The notes under the pieces were generated by a model. It was not told the DNA's origin and did not search any database. It saw only the letters and a program-made list of their open reading frames with translations. A stretch of 64,000 nucleotides of DNA, from the NCBI GenBank assembly GCA_024278595.1, contig JAJRSW010000114.1, forward strand, positions 1 to 64,000, read 5' to 3'. Source of the stretch: Fidelibacterota bacterium. GTDB taxonomy: Bacteria; Fidelibacterota; UBA8477; JABMPR01. Shown here in pieces: positions 36,363-44,060 of this stretch. The position numbers and the translations under genes are program-made. The first letter of the stretch is position 1. Every line of letters starts with the position of its first letter.

Positions 36363-36365
36363 CTA
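36363..36365 (-). other. In-frame TAG within a cytochrome b open reading frame
   Basis: The sense frame runs ...VTGALL-TAG-IPAINQVTWVPDWIFLGE..., with no frameshift. It could be a true gene split with reinitiation, a recent nonsense mutation, a readthrough site or a base-call error. One base change (for example from CAG) would restore a single 500-plus-residue protein. Confidence 0.8.
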
Positions 36366-37478
36366 TAACAGAGCACCAGTCACTGCCAGACCTGAAAACG
36401 ATACAAAAACGATAATATGCGAAATACGCTCTGCCCGGTTTAAACGCAGAAAAAATCGCTGCTCAGATGAAGGCGGAAGGGGATGCTTGATCAGCATCTT
36501 CCGAACCTTGAAAAAATCCAGAATATTATGGACGACCATAAATCCAATCACCCCGACAATTAACAAAATGTAAATATTCTTTAACCAGAAAAGAATTTCT
36601 GATTTCCAGCCGGTGTATCGCAGATGCATAGACCCTTCGATGAATGAATCACTAGCATCCTCATGGCAATCTACACCTCCACAAGTTTGCCCCAACTGCA
36701 GTGGATGAACCGAAGAACGTACATCAGTTTGAGCAAATACAGAATGGTGATTATGACAATCTGAGCAAACCGGTAGGCGATCATCACCAAATGTGAATCC
36801 AACTCCGTGGTAGGTCTCCATGAATGACGACACCATATTGTCTTTAAATAAATCGCCTACTAAAGTTGAATCCGTATGGCAACTGGCGCAGATCATCATC
36901 TTGCGTTCCTGAGTCCAAAATTCGTGACTATCACCGTGAAATTCCATGTGTTTGATCGCATAGGATAGTCCATTAGGCTGATGACACCTTTTACAGCTTC
37001 CACTTACTTCAGCAAAAACCCGACTCTCTGTTGAAATCTGCTGCGGATTTATATGACAATTCTTGCAATCAGGCTTGAACTCATCAACATCATCATTTTT
37101 CAATCCGTGGATTGAGGCATTAAGCTTTTCGGCGACACGCGTGTGATCGAATGGTGTTCCACTAAACGGATCTTCAATATGGCAGGCCTGGGTACAGTCA
37201 ACAATTTCCGGAGCAGGAGTATGCGGGATATTGGATACATCTGAGTGACAGGCAGTACACGCTAAACGACCATGAACCGAGTTCCGAAAAGCCGCTTCAT
37301 CAACAAAGAAATTATAAAACTCACCATTTGCTTCCATCCTGCCAAAAAGTGGATACCGGTGACAATTCAAACAGTTCTCTTCATCGGCTATCACCTGAGG
37401 TACACTCCACAGACTCAAACTTAAAAGAAGCAGTTTAAAAACTAGTTTACTACGCGTATATATTTGATCCACCCTCAT
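36363..37478 (-). CDS. 8-heme cytochrome c with first helices of cytochrome b domain (ends at in-frame TAG)
   Basis: The 371-residue protein has a signal sequence (to about VIAD), six CXXCH, one CX3CH (CTQACH) and one CX4CH (CGGVDCH). Two membrane helices follow: LLIVGVIGFMVVHNILDF and ISHIIVFVSFSGLAVTGALL, where the TAG falls. The second helix is the first half of a cytochrome b fold that continues in the same frame after the stop. Fusion of multiheme c and cytochrome b recalls Geobacter CbcL, an inner-membrane menaquinol oxidase. ATG 37478 with AAGGA 5 nt upstream is preferred to an in-frame ATG at 37505 inside the previous gene. Confidence 0.82.
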   Translation of the reverse strand: MRVDQIYTRSKLVFKLLLLSLSLWSVPQVIADEENCLNCHRYPLFGRMEANGEFYNFFVDEAAFRNSVHGRLACTACHSDVSNIPHTPAPEIVDCTQACHIEDPFSGTPFDHTRVAEKLNASIHGLKNDDVDEFKPDCKNCHINPQQISTESRVFAEVSGSCKRCHQPNGLSYAIKHMEFHGDSHEFWTQERKMMICASCHTDSTLVGDLFKDNMVSSFMETYHGVGFTFGDDRLPVCSDCHNHHSVFAQTDVRSSVHPLQLGQTCGGVDCHEDASDSFIEGSMHLRYTGWKSEILFWLKNIYILLIVGVIGFMVVHNILDFFKVRKMLIKHPLPPSSEQRFFLRLNRAERISHIIVFVSFSGLAVTGALL

Positions 37479-37485
37479 ACCTTCC

Positions 37486-38352
37486 TTAAAGACTATGACA
37501 TGCAAAACAGAGTTGTTTTCTGGGTAACCTGAGGAACCATTGATTATCGCCAGGTCCTGCCAGGATAACAGATTCCTGTTTTAAAACCCCACGCTGATGA
37601 GTATAATGACAAGTGTTACAGCGGATTTCCAAATTCTCAGATAGGGGGAATTTCATTTCAAATTGTTGCTCAATTTTTCTTAAGCGATCTTGAATCAGGT
37701 TCCCAGAAGTTACAATTGATCTTCCCAGATGCTGGTCTTCGTGCTCATGCAAAGCATGGCATTTATTGCAAGTGGGAGTCATTTCCAGATGCATTGTATT
37801 GTTGGTTGCAGCATCAGCTTTACTATCAGGCACCTGTGCGTGACAGTGCAGACAGGTCGATTCGTCCAGGCTTCCGTTCTCACGAATTTGCCGGTGTGGA
37901 TTGAACTGCTTATAGGCCTGTCGTTGATGGCAGGTGAAACAGAAGTCCAGATCACTGCTGTAGGGTCCGCCGCGTAAAAACTTTCTATTCGAGCGATCCG
38001 TTTTACAGGCCTCAGAATGACAGGTGCTACAGCTAAAGTTACCATTAGTGTCGGTTCTGATGAAATCCTGAGGAATAGCTATGCCATCAGTATGGATATC
38101 GATATTATTTAATTGATGGATATCACTATTTACTGATTCTCGTGAATGACAAGCATCGCAAGCAGCCGGATTAAAATTATCTCTGCCCGGCTTGCCCTGG
38201 TCAAAATGGCAGGCCAAACATTTATCGGTCCCGTGCGGATTTTCAACGTCAGGGTAGGTTAGCTGCCCAAAGCAGACAGCTAAAATGAGCAGGGATCCGA
38301 ATAAAATCCGGCCTCCCATTGTTACTATTATGACCAGATTATTCAAGATCAA
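37486..38352 (-). CDS. 8-heme c-type cytochrome, secreted
   Basis: The 288-residue protein has a hydrophobic leader and eight CXXCH motifs: CLACH, CDACH, CSTCH, CFTCH, CLHCH, CNKCH, CNTCH and CFACHSL at the very end. Spacing is about 30 residues. His-rich stretches (HALHEHEDQHLG) may supply distal ligands. The TTG at 38352 has AGGTG 8 nt upstream; an ATG 11 codons later (38319) gives a neater signal peptide but no ribosome site. It is followed 7 nt later by the cytochrome c/b gene and is probably its periplasmic partner. Confidence 0.83.
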   Translation of the reverse strand: MILNNLVIIVTMGGRILFGSLLILAVCFGQLTYPDVENPHGTDKCLACHFDQGKPGRDNFNPAACDACHSRESVNSDIHQLNNIDIHTDGIAIPQDFIRTDTNGNFSCSTCHSEACKTDRSNRKFLRGGPYSSDLDFCFTCHQRQAYKQFNPHRQIRENGSLDESTCLHCHAQVPDSKADAATNNTMHLEMTPTCNKCHALHEHEDQHLGRSIVTSGNLIQDRLRKIEQQFEMKFPLSENLEIRCNTCHYTHQRGVLKQESVILAGPGDNQWFLRLPRKQLCFACHSL

Positions 38353-38369
38353 AAGTTTTTCACCTAACC

Positions 38370-38798
38370 TTATCCTTCAACATGCATATAACCAGCTCCA
38401 CCGTGCCAGGTTGGTTTTTCGGCAGCAGGTCCAGCAGTCTGTCCCGCAACACAAACTACCAGATATCCACTAGGATCAGCAGCGTTTCCTTCAACAGCGG
38501 CCAGAAATCCACCAAACATAGTATTGATAGCTCCAGAAATGTGATCAAGAGCAAAATCACTGGCACTGCGAATATCCAGGGCAGTGTAATCAACAGCCAT
38601 GCCATCATTGGTATCAACAACAGAAGACGCAGGTGTTAGCCAATCTGCCAACAGGGCTGGAAGATTCAGTCCAGATTCGACCATGAAATCAGATGCATTA
38701 TCAAATGTGCCGACTGGTGTTACACTGTCATCATCACTTATGCATCCCAATATTAGCCCCAGTGACATCCCTAAAACTAATCCCCAATCAAGTTTCAT
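38370..38798 (-). CDS. Rhodanese-like lipoprotein, shortened C-terminus
   Basis: The 142-residue protein has a lipoprotein signal with lipobox ILGC (Cys19). A rhodanese-type domain follows: YTALDIRSASDFALDHISGAIN and active-site-like VVCVAGQTAG. The usual C-terminal part of a rhodanese (about 25 residues ending in GG-x-x-W) is missing; the protein ends KPTWHGGAGYMHVEG. Rhodanese-like lipoproteins occur beside outer-membrane electron conduits in Geobacter (I recall ExtH in extHIJKL), so a link to the conduit is plausible. It could bind persulfide or selenium/tellurium oxyanions, or be a scaffold; this is not shown. The upstream 12-heme gene ends 35 nt before it. Confidence 0.72.
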   Translation of the reverse strand: MKLDWGLVLGMSLGLILGCISDDDSVTPVGTFDNASDFMVESGLNLPALLADWLTPASSVVDTNDGMAVDYTALDIRSASDFALDHISGAINTMFGGFLAAVEGNAADPSGYLVVCVAGQTAGPAAEKPTWHGGAGYMHVEG

Positions 38799-38833
38799 TT
38801 TACCTGCTTGTGGTTTTCTTGAACTGCATACAG

Positions 38834-40390
38834 TTAGTTATTGTGACAAGCCGAGTAATAGCAGGTGCCATCCCCCAGACTTGTGTTAACATTTGCGTAT
38901 ATTTCAGCACTCAGGTCATCACCTGTGATGTCATTTCTTAAATTTTCATTGGTCAGATACAGATCCAGATTAACAATGGTGTGATCGTCATCTGAATCAT
39001 CATGCATGTGACAATTGTCTGAACAGGTAAGATCCGTATAGAGCTGGCCACTGGTTGCTGCCCAGGCTGGGTCAACCAGAGTTCGGTCAGTCCAGCGTTG
39101 AATGTTGTGCGGGCTGGTATATTTCCATGTTTCCATGTTACTGTAGTCAGTCATTTCGTTAATACCCCAGGGCTCGAATGCATCTGGAGATACCGGTATG
39201 TGTCTGACAGTGATCCATTCAGAATTTTCGTGAGGATGATCTGTGACACCATAATATGGATTACGCCCTAATTTGAATTGAGCATATACCCGATATGGAC
39301 TTTTATTGTCAGCCGTATATTCCTGGATCCACTCACCAGCATGACAGGTATTACAATTATTGTATTTCTGCGAATGACAGACGTAACACGCCAGGTCGGC
39401 ACCGTCGCTACGGTTCGAATTTGGCCAATGTTGATCATGGAAAGCATTATCATCCCGATCCACTTCATGGCAATCCACACATTTTGGCAGATCAGAAACT
39501 TGATAGCGCGATGTGTAATCTGCATCAGCAGCTCCACCACCGTGCAGATCTTCCTGATGACAATCCAAACAGCTATAACCAAAATCATTATGGACATCCC
39601 TTACATTTCCAGGCACCCGGTCCTGGTTGGCATTCCAGTCATCCCCTACTCGGGAGCCGTGACAGGCAGTACACACATTTGCTTCATCCGGAGTCGCTAT
39701 AAATTGATGGCTATAGCCAACAACCTGCTTCAGGAAGCCCCCACCAACAGCGTTAGGTCGACTGACGTGACATTGACCACAGGTGGTGTGACAACCGGAG
39801 CAATCGCTGGTAAACCCATCCTGTATTTCTGCGGGGCAATCGTCAAAGGATTCGTAGCCATTCCGCAAGGCGACATGCGCTTTTTCACCCCACAAATTAC
39901 TGTGCATACTGGTCTCATTTCGACGGACGATATCAGCATGACACAGACCCCCACTGCAACCATCCTCACCGATTACTGAAGGGTCCCGCTTCAGACCAAC
40001 ATGGGCTGCACGATAGGCTGCGGTAACATCTGCCGCCTCGATCGGGGAGAGTCCCCCATGGCACCCTGCGCAACCGATATTTGCGTGAGTGGGATCAATA
40101 TCAGAAAAGGATTCCACACCGCTGCTGGCATTTAATCTGATCCAAACTTTTTCCCATAATACCAACGGCACTACTTCGCCGCCGCAGCCAGGCACCGCAG
40201 GTCCATCATCAGGAGGATCAAGAACCAGCTCATCAATGATATCGATTAAGGCACCTTTGTTGGTGTGACAGCCCTCGCAGCTATAATCAGTGAGATCACC
40301 ATCATCCAGGGGGTTAATGGCATCACAACTCCAAAACAAGCTGCTAAAAGCCAGCAAGCTGACCACTAGGATTTTTTGGATTAGTCGCAT
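38834..40390 (-). CDS. 12-heme c-type cytochrome lipoprotein (9 CXXCH + CX3CH + 2 CX4CH)
   Basis: The 518-residue protein has a signal sequence ending LFWSC (Cys22), a likely though non-ideal lipobox. Nine CXXCH follow, plus CSGGLCH and CYYSACH (CX4CH) and CSDNCH (CX3CH). The two sites CSGCHTTCGQCH are unusually close (four residues apart). Regions 50-100 and 370-440 are long and heme-free, so it is not a simple wire and may hold a binding face. The last site lies three residues from the C-terminus. Its start overlaps the MerR gene by 10 nt. As a lipoprotein it is a candidate outer-surface terminal reductase. Confidence 0.84.
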   Translation of the reverse strand: MRLIQKILVVSLLAFSSLFWSCDAINPLDDGDLTDYSCEGCHTNKGALIDIIDELVLDPPDDGPAVPGCGGEVVPLVLWEKVWIRLNASSGVESFSDIDPTHANIGCAGCHGGLSPIEAADVTAAYRAAHVGLKRDPSVIGEDGCSGGLCHADIVRRNETSMHSNLWGEKAHVALRNGYESFDDCPAEIQDGFTSDCSGCHTTCGQCHVSRPNAVGGGFLKQVVGYSHQFIATPDEANVCTACHGSRVGDDWNANQDRVPGNVRDVHNDFGYSCLDCHQEDLHGGGAADADYTSRYQVSDLPKCVDCHEVDRDDNAFHDQHWPNSNRSDGADLACYVCHSQKYNNCNTCHAGEWIQEYTADNKSPYRVYAQFKLGRNPYYGVTDHPHENSEWITVRHIPVSPDAFEPWGINEMTDYSNMETWKYTSPHNIQRWTDRTLVDPAWAATSGQLYTDLTCSDNCHMHDDSDDDHTIVNLDLYLTNENLRNDITGDDLSAEIYANVNTSLGDGTCYYSACHNN

Positions 40391-40851
40391 TTAAATTTCA
40401 CCTGCAGTATTTTTTTTAGATTATCAACATTTAACACTTGCTGGTAGACCACACAGGTTCGGCAATTTTCACCTCTTTGCCGACAAGGTGTATTTTCAAA
40501 ATCCCAACAGGGTCGGCAACTTTTAGTGCCCGCCGGACAAGACTCTTTATCATCCAGATAACAAGGTTTCATTTCATAGCAGGGCAACAGTGACAGCAAA
40601 TATCTGATACCGGCAAAGTTGAGCTTGTTCTCATGGATCTGTCTTTGGATGCATTTGAACCAAGCTACATCCTCAGAGGTGAAGCGGCGGTGGCCGGAAG
40701 ATAATTTATAAGGCACGAAAAGCCCTTCGCGTTCATACAGTCGCAAAGTTTCAACCGAAACATTCAGCATCTGGGACACCTCTCGAGGCGAGTAGAATTC
40801 TTCGTCAGAAAGACCGTCGGGCTGGCTTTTGTTATGCTGCGAATTTTTCAT
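40381..40851 (-). CDS. MerR-family regulator with period-18 cysteine repeat
   Basis: The 156-residue protein has an N-terminal MerR winged helix (about 20-85: YSPREVSQMLNVSVETLRLYEREGL and SSGHRRFTSEDVAWF). A cysteine-rich C-terminus follows with Cys91, 97, 105, 112, 115, 123, 130 and 133. Cys97-105-112-115 and Cys115-123-130-133 have identical spacing (x7, x6, x2), giving an exact 18-residue period. This suggests binding of metal or an Fe-S cluster, resembling 'two-CW' cysteine motifs; the ligand is unknown. As first gene of cluster 2 it may sense redox or metal and control its own operon. The promoter candidate at 40879 is of sigma54 type, unusual for MerR action. Confidence 0.87.
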   Translation of the reverse strand: MKNSQHNKSQPDGLSDEEFYSPREVSQMLNVSVETLRLYEREGLFVPYKLSSGHRRFTSEDVAWFKCIQRQIHENKLNFAGIRYLLSLLPCYEMKPCYLDDKESCPAGTKSCRPCWDFENTPCRQRGENCRTCVVYQQVLNVDNLKKILQVKFKCD

Positions 40852-40878
40852 TTTTTCTGTATTCTAAAATACTGTATT

Positions 40879-40894
40879 AACAAAGTGTATGCCA
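40879..40894 (-). promoter_or_regulatory. Candidate sigma54 promoter of cluster 2
   Basis: On the minus strand TGGCAT-ACACT-TTGTT has the -24 GGCA, the exact spacing and GT at -12. The predicted transcript start is about 18 nt before the MerR ATG, a sensible leader length. It is the best of the three such candidates. Confidence 0.48.
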
Positions 40895-41109
40895 AAAGAT
40901 ACTTTAAAACCTGACCTGACAGGGAAATATATACTATGTAGAATGAATATAGTCTTTAATATTACCCAAAGACAAAATAAGTGTGTGCTGTTAACTGCAA
41001 GAACTGTCACTTTTTGTGATAAAGAGGCTCTCATAAGCAGATATCTGACTTTCGAGAAGTCATTCCCGCAAATGAGAGAGGGTTGACTCGCATTAATATT
41101 TATCATGAA

Positions 41110-41138
41110 TTGACAGAGCCGCAATGCCTTGCGATTAT
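41110..41138 (+). promoter_or_regulatory. Possible sigma70 promoter of dipeptidase gene
   Basis: TTGACA (41110-41115), 17 bp, then GATTAT. The -35 is perfect and the -10 is poor. It lies about 110 nt upstream of ATG 41249. Confidence 0.3.
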
Positions 41139-41248
41139 AGCAATCTCTCCTATCGATTCATCGATAACAATTTTACTAAATTTTGCACAAAAAATCCTCG
41201 TCGTGTTCGGAACTGGCAGAACGGGCAAGAATACACTATCTTCGCGCC

Positions 41249-41935
41249 ATGAAAATATACAACCCTATTCTTAGTACTGCAATCTGTCTCAGTCTGTTGG
41301 TCACCGGGTATGGTCAGATCCACAGAGATATCCAGAACCTGGAAACAAAGCTCAAAGCACAGGGATTAATCAATATCCACACCCTGACTCCCGACATCCT
41401 GGTGGAACTGAAATACTCCACCACTGATAATTTCCTGGGTGCTGATACCTACGGCGACCTTGAGAATTGTTACCTGCAGCCCAAGGCAGGCCGAATGCTC
41501 AGTGAAGCTCAAAGCTTCCTTAAGAAAACCCATCCTGAACTTACCCTGCTGGTTTACGATGGCGTTCGACCCCGCTCCATCCAACGCAAAATGTGGGCGC
41601 TTGTCGAAGGCACGCCTTCACAGGATTATGTGGCCAACCCGGAGCGAGGTTCAGTTCATAATTTTGGCTCGGCTATTGACCTTACTCTGGCCACCAATGC
41701 TGGTGTGCCGCTGGATATGGGCACTCCATTTGATTATTTTGGCGAGTTGGCTCAGCCTAGATTTGAAGACCGTTTTCGCAAAGCGGGGCTGCTTTCCTTA
41801 GATCAGGTAGCTAACCGGAAGCTGTTGAGAGATGTCATGACTAAAGCCGGTTTCCAGAGTATCTCAATTGAATGGTGGCACTTCAACGCCGTCCCGGTAA
41901 AAGTTGCTCGGTCCCAGTACAAAATTATTGAATAG
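41249..41935 (+). CDS. D-alanyl-D-alanine dipeptidase, VanX/DdpX family
   Basis: The 228-residue protein has a signal peptide (to about YGQ, residue 23) and the VanX zinc site: His137 and Asp144 in SVHNFGSAIDL, and Glu208 and His211 in IEWWHF. Arg107 in YDGVRPRS corresponds to the transition-state arginine region of VanX. The family cuts D-Ala-D-Ala. A secreted form without vanH/vanA neighbours fits peptidoglycan dipeptide recycling rather than vancomycin resistance. The frame is open 22 codons upstream, but ATG 41249 starts the signal peptide. It is paired 8 nt upstream of an M24 peptidase, so both may feed on cell-wall peptides. Confidence 0.9.
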   Translation: MKIYNPILSTAICLSLLVTGYGQIHRDIQNLETKLKAQGLINIHTLTPDILVELKYSTTDNFLGADTYGDLENCYLQPKAGRMLSEAQSFLKKTHPELTLLVYDGVRPRSIQRKMWALVEGTPSQDYVANPERGSVHNFGSAIDLTLATNAGVPLDMGTPFDYFGELAQPRFEDRFRKAGLLSLDQVANRKLLRDVMTKAGFQSISIEWWHFNAVPVKVARSQYKIIE

Positions 41936-41943
41936 GGTGGCAC

Positions 41944-43338
41944 ATGTCCAATAAAACCGTGGTACAACTGTTACTCCTGCTCATCGGGGTTAGTTTGGCA
42001 TTTGGGATGTCCAAAGCCGGTGATCTACCAGCAGATGAATTTGCCAGACGCCGAGCCATATTTCTAAACGAATTACGTGACCTGGACGCCTGTGCCATCA
42101 TCCACTCTGCGCCCTACTTTGAAAGAATTATTGCAACTGAATCTCCTTATAGACAGGATTCTGATTTTATTTACCTCACTGGCTGGCCTTTTGCCGAGGG
42201 AATTTTGGTGATCACGCCGAACCCAGCAGATTCAGAACAAGTGGAAGTCACCATGTTTGTTGCCGAACGAGACCCCAAAATGGAAATTTGGACCGGGCCA
42301 AAAGCCGGTTTGGCAGAAGCCGCTGCTCTTGAGGAGCTAGATCAGGCACAACCTTATGATAAATTTTTTGATCAGCTGGAGAAAATGATATCCGGCTATG
42401 ATCGTCTGGTTATCTCATACGGCAATGATGCGGAGTTCCAGATGGATCTCAGTGAAGCCCTCAAACATTCCAGCAGGCGTCCCACCCTCGTTCAAGAAGC
42501 AGCTGCTCTTTTGCGATCATACCGCCTGATCAAATCTGAGACCGAGATCAAAGCCTTGGAAAAAGCCATCAGGATCACAGGGGAATCCCTGGTAGATGCC
42601 TTTAAAATAATCCCTCGGCTTGGTTTCGAATATGAAGCTCAGGCTGAGATAGAATACGGTTTTAAAAAACGCGGAGTGGTTCGCCCAGGTTTCCCCTCCA
42701 TTGTGGGAGCTGGTAAAAATTCAACTTACCTGCATTACGAAGATAACCGGGGAGCATTGGTTGCTGGCGATCTTTTGCTCATGGATGTTGGGGCAGAGTG
42801 GGATTTTTATTCTGCTGATATCAGCCGTACGGTACCCATTAGCGGGATCTTTAGCCCTGAGCAAACATTGATCTATCAACTGGTTCTTGATGCTCAGCTG
42901 GCGGGGATCGAAAGCGTTAAACCAGGAGCGGCTTTCAGAGAACCACACAACCTGGCTGTCGAAGTGATCACCACCGGATTGGTTGATCTCGGTTTGCTGG
43001 AAGGCCAGGTTGACACCTTGATCTCCCAAAAGATCTACCGCAAATTCTTTATGCATGGCACCTCGCATTGGCTTGGTCTGGATGTTCATGACGTCGGAGG
43101 ATACCTCGCACCCGATGGGCAACCACACATCCTTAAAGCAGGCATGGTACTGACTGTTGAACCGGGGATTTATATTTCAGAAGCTGATGATGTTGACCCG
43201 CGGTGGTGGAATATTGGTGTCCGGATTGAGGATGATGTCCTGGTTACAACCAAAGGACACCGCGTTCTAAGTGCTGCGATCCCCAAAACGATTAAGGACA
43301 TTGAGACACTCATGCAACCATCAAATGTTAAGAAATAA
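41944..43338 (+). CDS. Secreted Xaa-Pro aminopeptidase (M24B family)
   Basis: The 464-residue protein has a signal peptide (to about FGMSKAG), an N-terminal creatinase-type domain (YRQDSDFIYLTGWPFAEG) and a pita-bread catalytic domain. Metal ligands are visible in LLMDVGAEWDFYSADISRT (two Asp), HGTSHWLGLDVHD (His), LTVEPGIYI (Glu) and VRIEDDVLV (Glu). It removes N-terminal residues before proline. PepP relatives are usually cytoplasmic, so export is notable. GGTGG precedes the ATG. Confidence 0.93.
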   Translation: MSNKTVVQLLLLLIGVSLAFGMSKAGDLPADEFARRRAIFLNELRDLDACAIIHSAPYFERIIATESPYRQDSDFIYLTGWPFAEGILVITPNPADSEQVEVTMFVAERDPKMEIWTGPKAGLAEAAALEELDQAQPYDKFFDQLEKMISGYDRLVISYGNDAEFQMDLSEALKHSSRRPTLVQEAAALLRSYRLIKSETEIKALEKAIRITGESLVDAFKIIPRLGFEYEAQAEIEYGFKKRGVVRPGFPSIVGAGKNSTYLHYEDNRGALVAGDLLLMDVGAEWDFYSADISRTVPISGIFSPEQTLIYQLVLDAQLAGIESVKPGAAFREPHNLAVEVITTGLVDLGLLEGQVDTLISQKIYRKFFMHGTSHWLGLDVHDVGGYLAPDGQPHILKAGMVLTVEPGIYISEADDVDPRWWNIGVRIEDDVLVTTKGHRVLSAAIPKTIKDIETLMQPSNVKK

Positions 43339-43345
43339 TTAGGTT

Positions 43346-43379
43346 TAGCCACGGATTCACACGGATGGACACAGATAAG
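43346..43379. repeat. Dispersed intergenic repeat fragment
   Basis: TAGCCACGGATTCACACGGA and TGGACACAGATAAG belong to a repeat type found between genes in many bacteria, often reported near GxxExxY-protein genes. No such gene is seen here. A related fragment is at 25755-25782. Confidence 0.65.
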
Positions 43380-43467
43380 GTTTTTGCCAGTCATAAATGA
43401 ATTTCAGCTTAACAGTATTAAACACAATAACTTATGCCAATATACGCTATTCTCTTTATTTTCAACA

Positions 43468-43497
43468 CTTTGCGACTCTGCGTGCTCTGCGAGAGGA
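43468..43497. repeat. Dispersed intergenic repeat fragment (CTCTGCG type)
   Basis: CTTTGCGACTCTGCGTGCTC followed by TGCGAGAGG; the opposite-strand kin CCGCAGAGAACACAG...AACGCAAAGAG is at 45317-45348, and CTCTGCGCGAGAGGGAC at about 25610. It is part of the same family of conserved intergenic repeats. Confidence 0.6.
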
Positions 43498-43521
43498 CTT
43501 TTATGCTCGGCCATCAAACGT

Positions 43522-43550
43522 TTGACATGCGAATAACTCCCGTCTATATT
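43522..43550 (+). promoter_or_regulatory. Strong sigma70-type promoter of the yceD-rpmF-plsX-fab block
   Basis: TTGACA (43522-43527), 17 bp, TATATT (43545-43550). It is near consensus. The predicted start is around 43557, only about 8 nt before the yceD ATG, so the transcript would be almost leaderless and no Shine-Dalgarno is seen. Confidence 0.7.
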
Positions 43551-43564
43551 GCGCGGCTTTGACA

Positions 43565-44047
43565 ATGAAGTTAAGTTTAAACACCGTGCCGAGAGGCAGA
43601 TCAGAGCAGATCTTTGACAGCATAGCACAACTGCAGCACGATGAAAGTATCGAGTGGGAACCAATCCACTTGGAACTGAAGTTGAGTATCGATCATCAGG
43701 ATCAGAATTTTCTTCTACAGGGTGTTTTCACCTGCACTGGGAGGTTTATTTGCCAAACCGGGATGGAAGAATTTGAAGCTACACTAAAAGGCAACTTTGA
43801 GATCATCCTGACCTACAATTCCAGACACCTGGATGACAACCGAAGCGAGGAGATCATGCTTCTGTCTGGATCTGATACAGAATTTGATCTTTACCCCCTG
43901 ATACATGATTCGATACTGCTGGCAATCCCCATTTCACATGTTTGTGGACCTGACTGTCAGGCCGGTAAGGCTTTGAAGGATATTCTACAAGTTGACCGGG
44001 AGCCAGATGAACGTTGGGCTAAGCTAAAAGACATGTTCAAGGAATAG
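43565..44047 (+). CDS. yceD: DUF177/YceD family protein (23S rRNA accumulation)
   Basis: The 160-residue protein has the YceD pattern: an N-terminal beta region, TCTGRFICQTGMEEFEATLKG in the middle, ISHVCGPDCQAG near 128-138, and an end DERWAKLKDMFKE. YceD is linked to 23S rRNA processing and is nearly always directly before rpmF, as here (13 nt gap). ATG 43565 is chosen over the TTG two codons upstream. The cysteine pair in HVCGPDC matches the family's C-terminal motif. Confidence 0.92.
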   Translation: MKLSLNTVPRGRSEQIFDSIAQLQHDESIEWEPIHLELKLSIDHQDQNFLLQGVFTCTGRFICQTGMEEFEATLKGNFEIILTYNSRHLDDNRSEEIMLLSGSDTEFDLYPLIHDSILLAIPISHVCGPDCQAGKALKDILQVDREPDERWAKLKDMFKE

Positions 44048-44060
44048 GAGATTTTAACTC

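Larger units (their letters stand above)
40852..41248. other. Divergent intergenic region between cluster 2 and dipeptidase gene
   Basis: No gene is supported. It holds the sigma54-like sequence (40879-40894), a TCAC-TTTTT-GTGA inverted repeat near 41007, and a weak sigma70-like promoter toward the dipeptidase gene (41110-41138). Confidence 0.5.

Noticed and set aside
39278-39979. Long plus-strand open frame (233 codons) opposite the 12-heme lipoprotein
   Set aside because: It is the antisense shadow of a cytochrome rich in CXXCH codons; composition is unlike a protein and no ribosome site exists.
41249-41935. Vancomycin resistance gene (vanX)
   Set aside because: Catalytic residues fit VanX/DdpX, but a signal peptide is present and vanA/vanH/vanRS are absent; recycling of cell-wall dipeptides is more likely.
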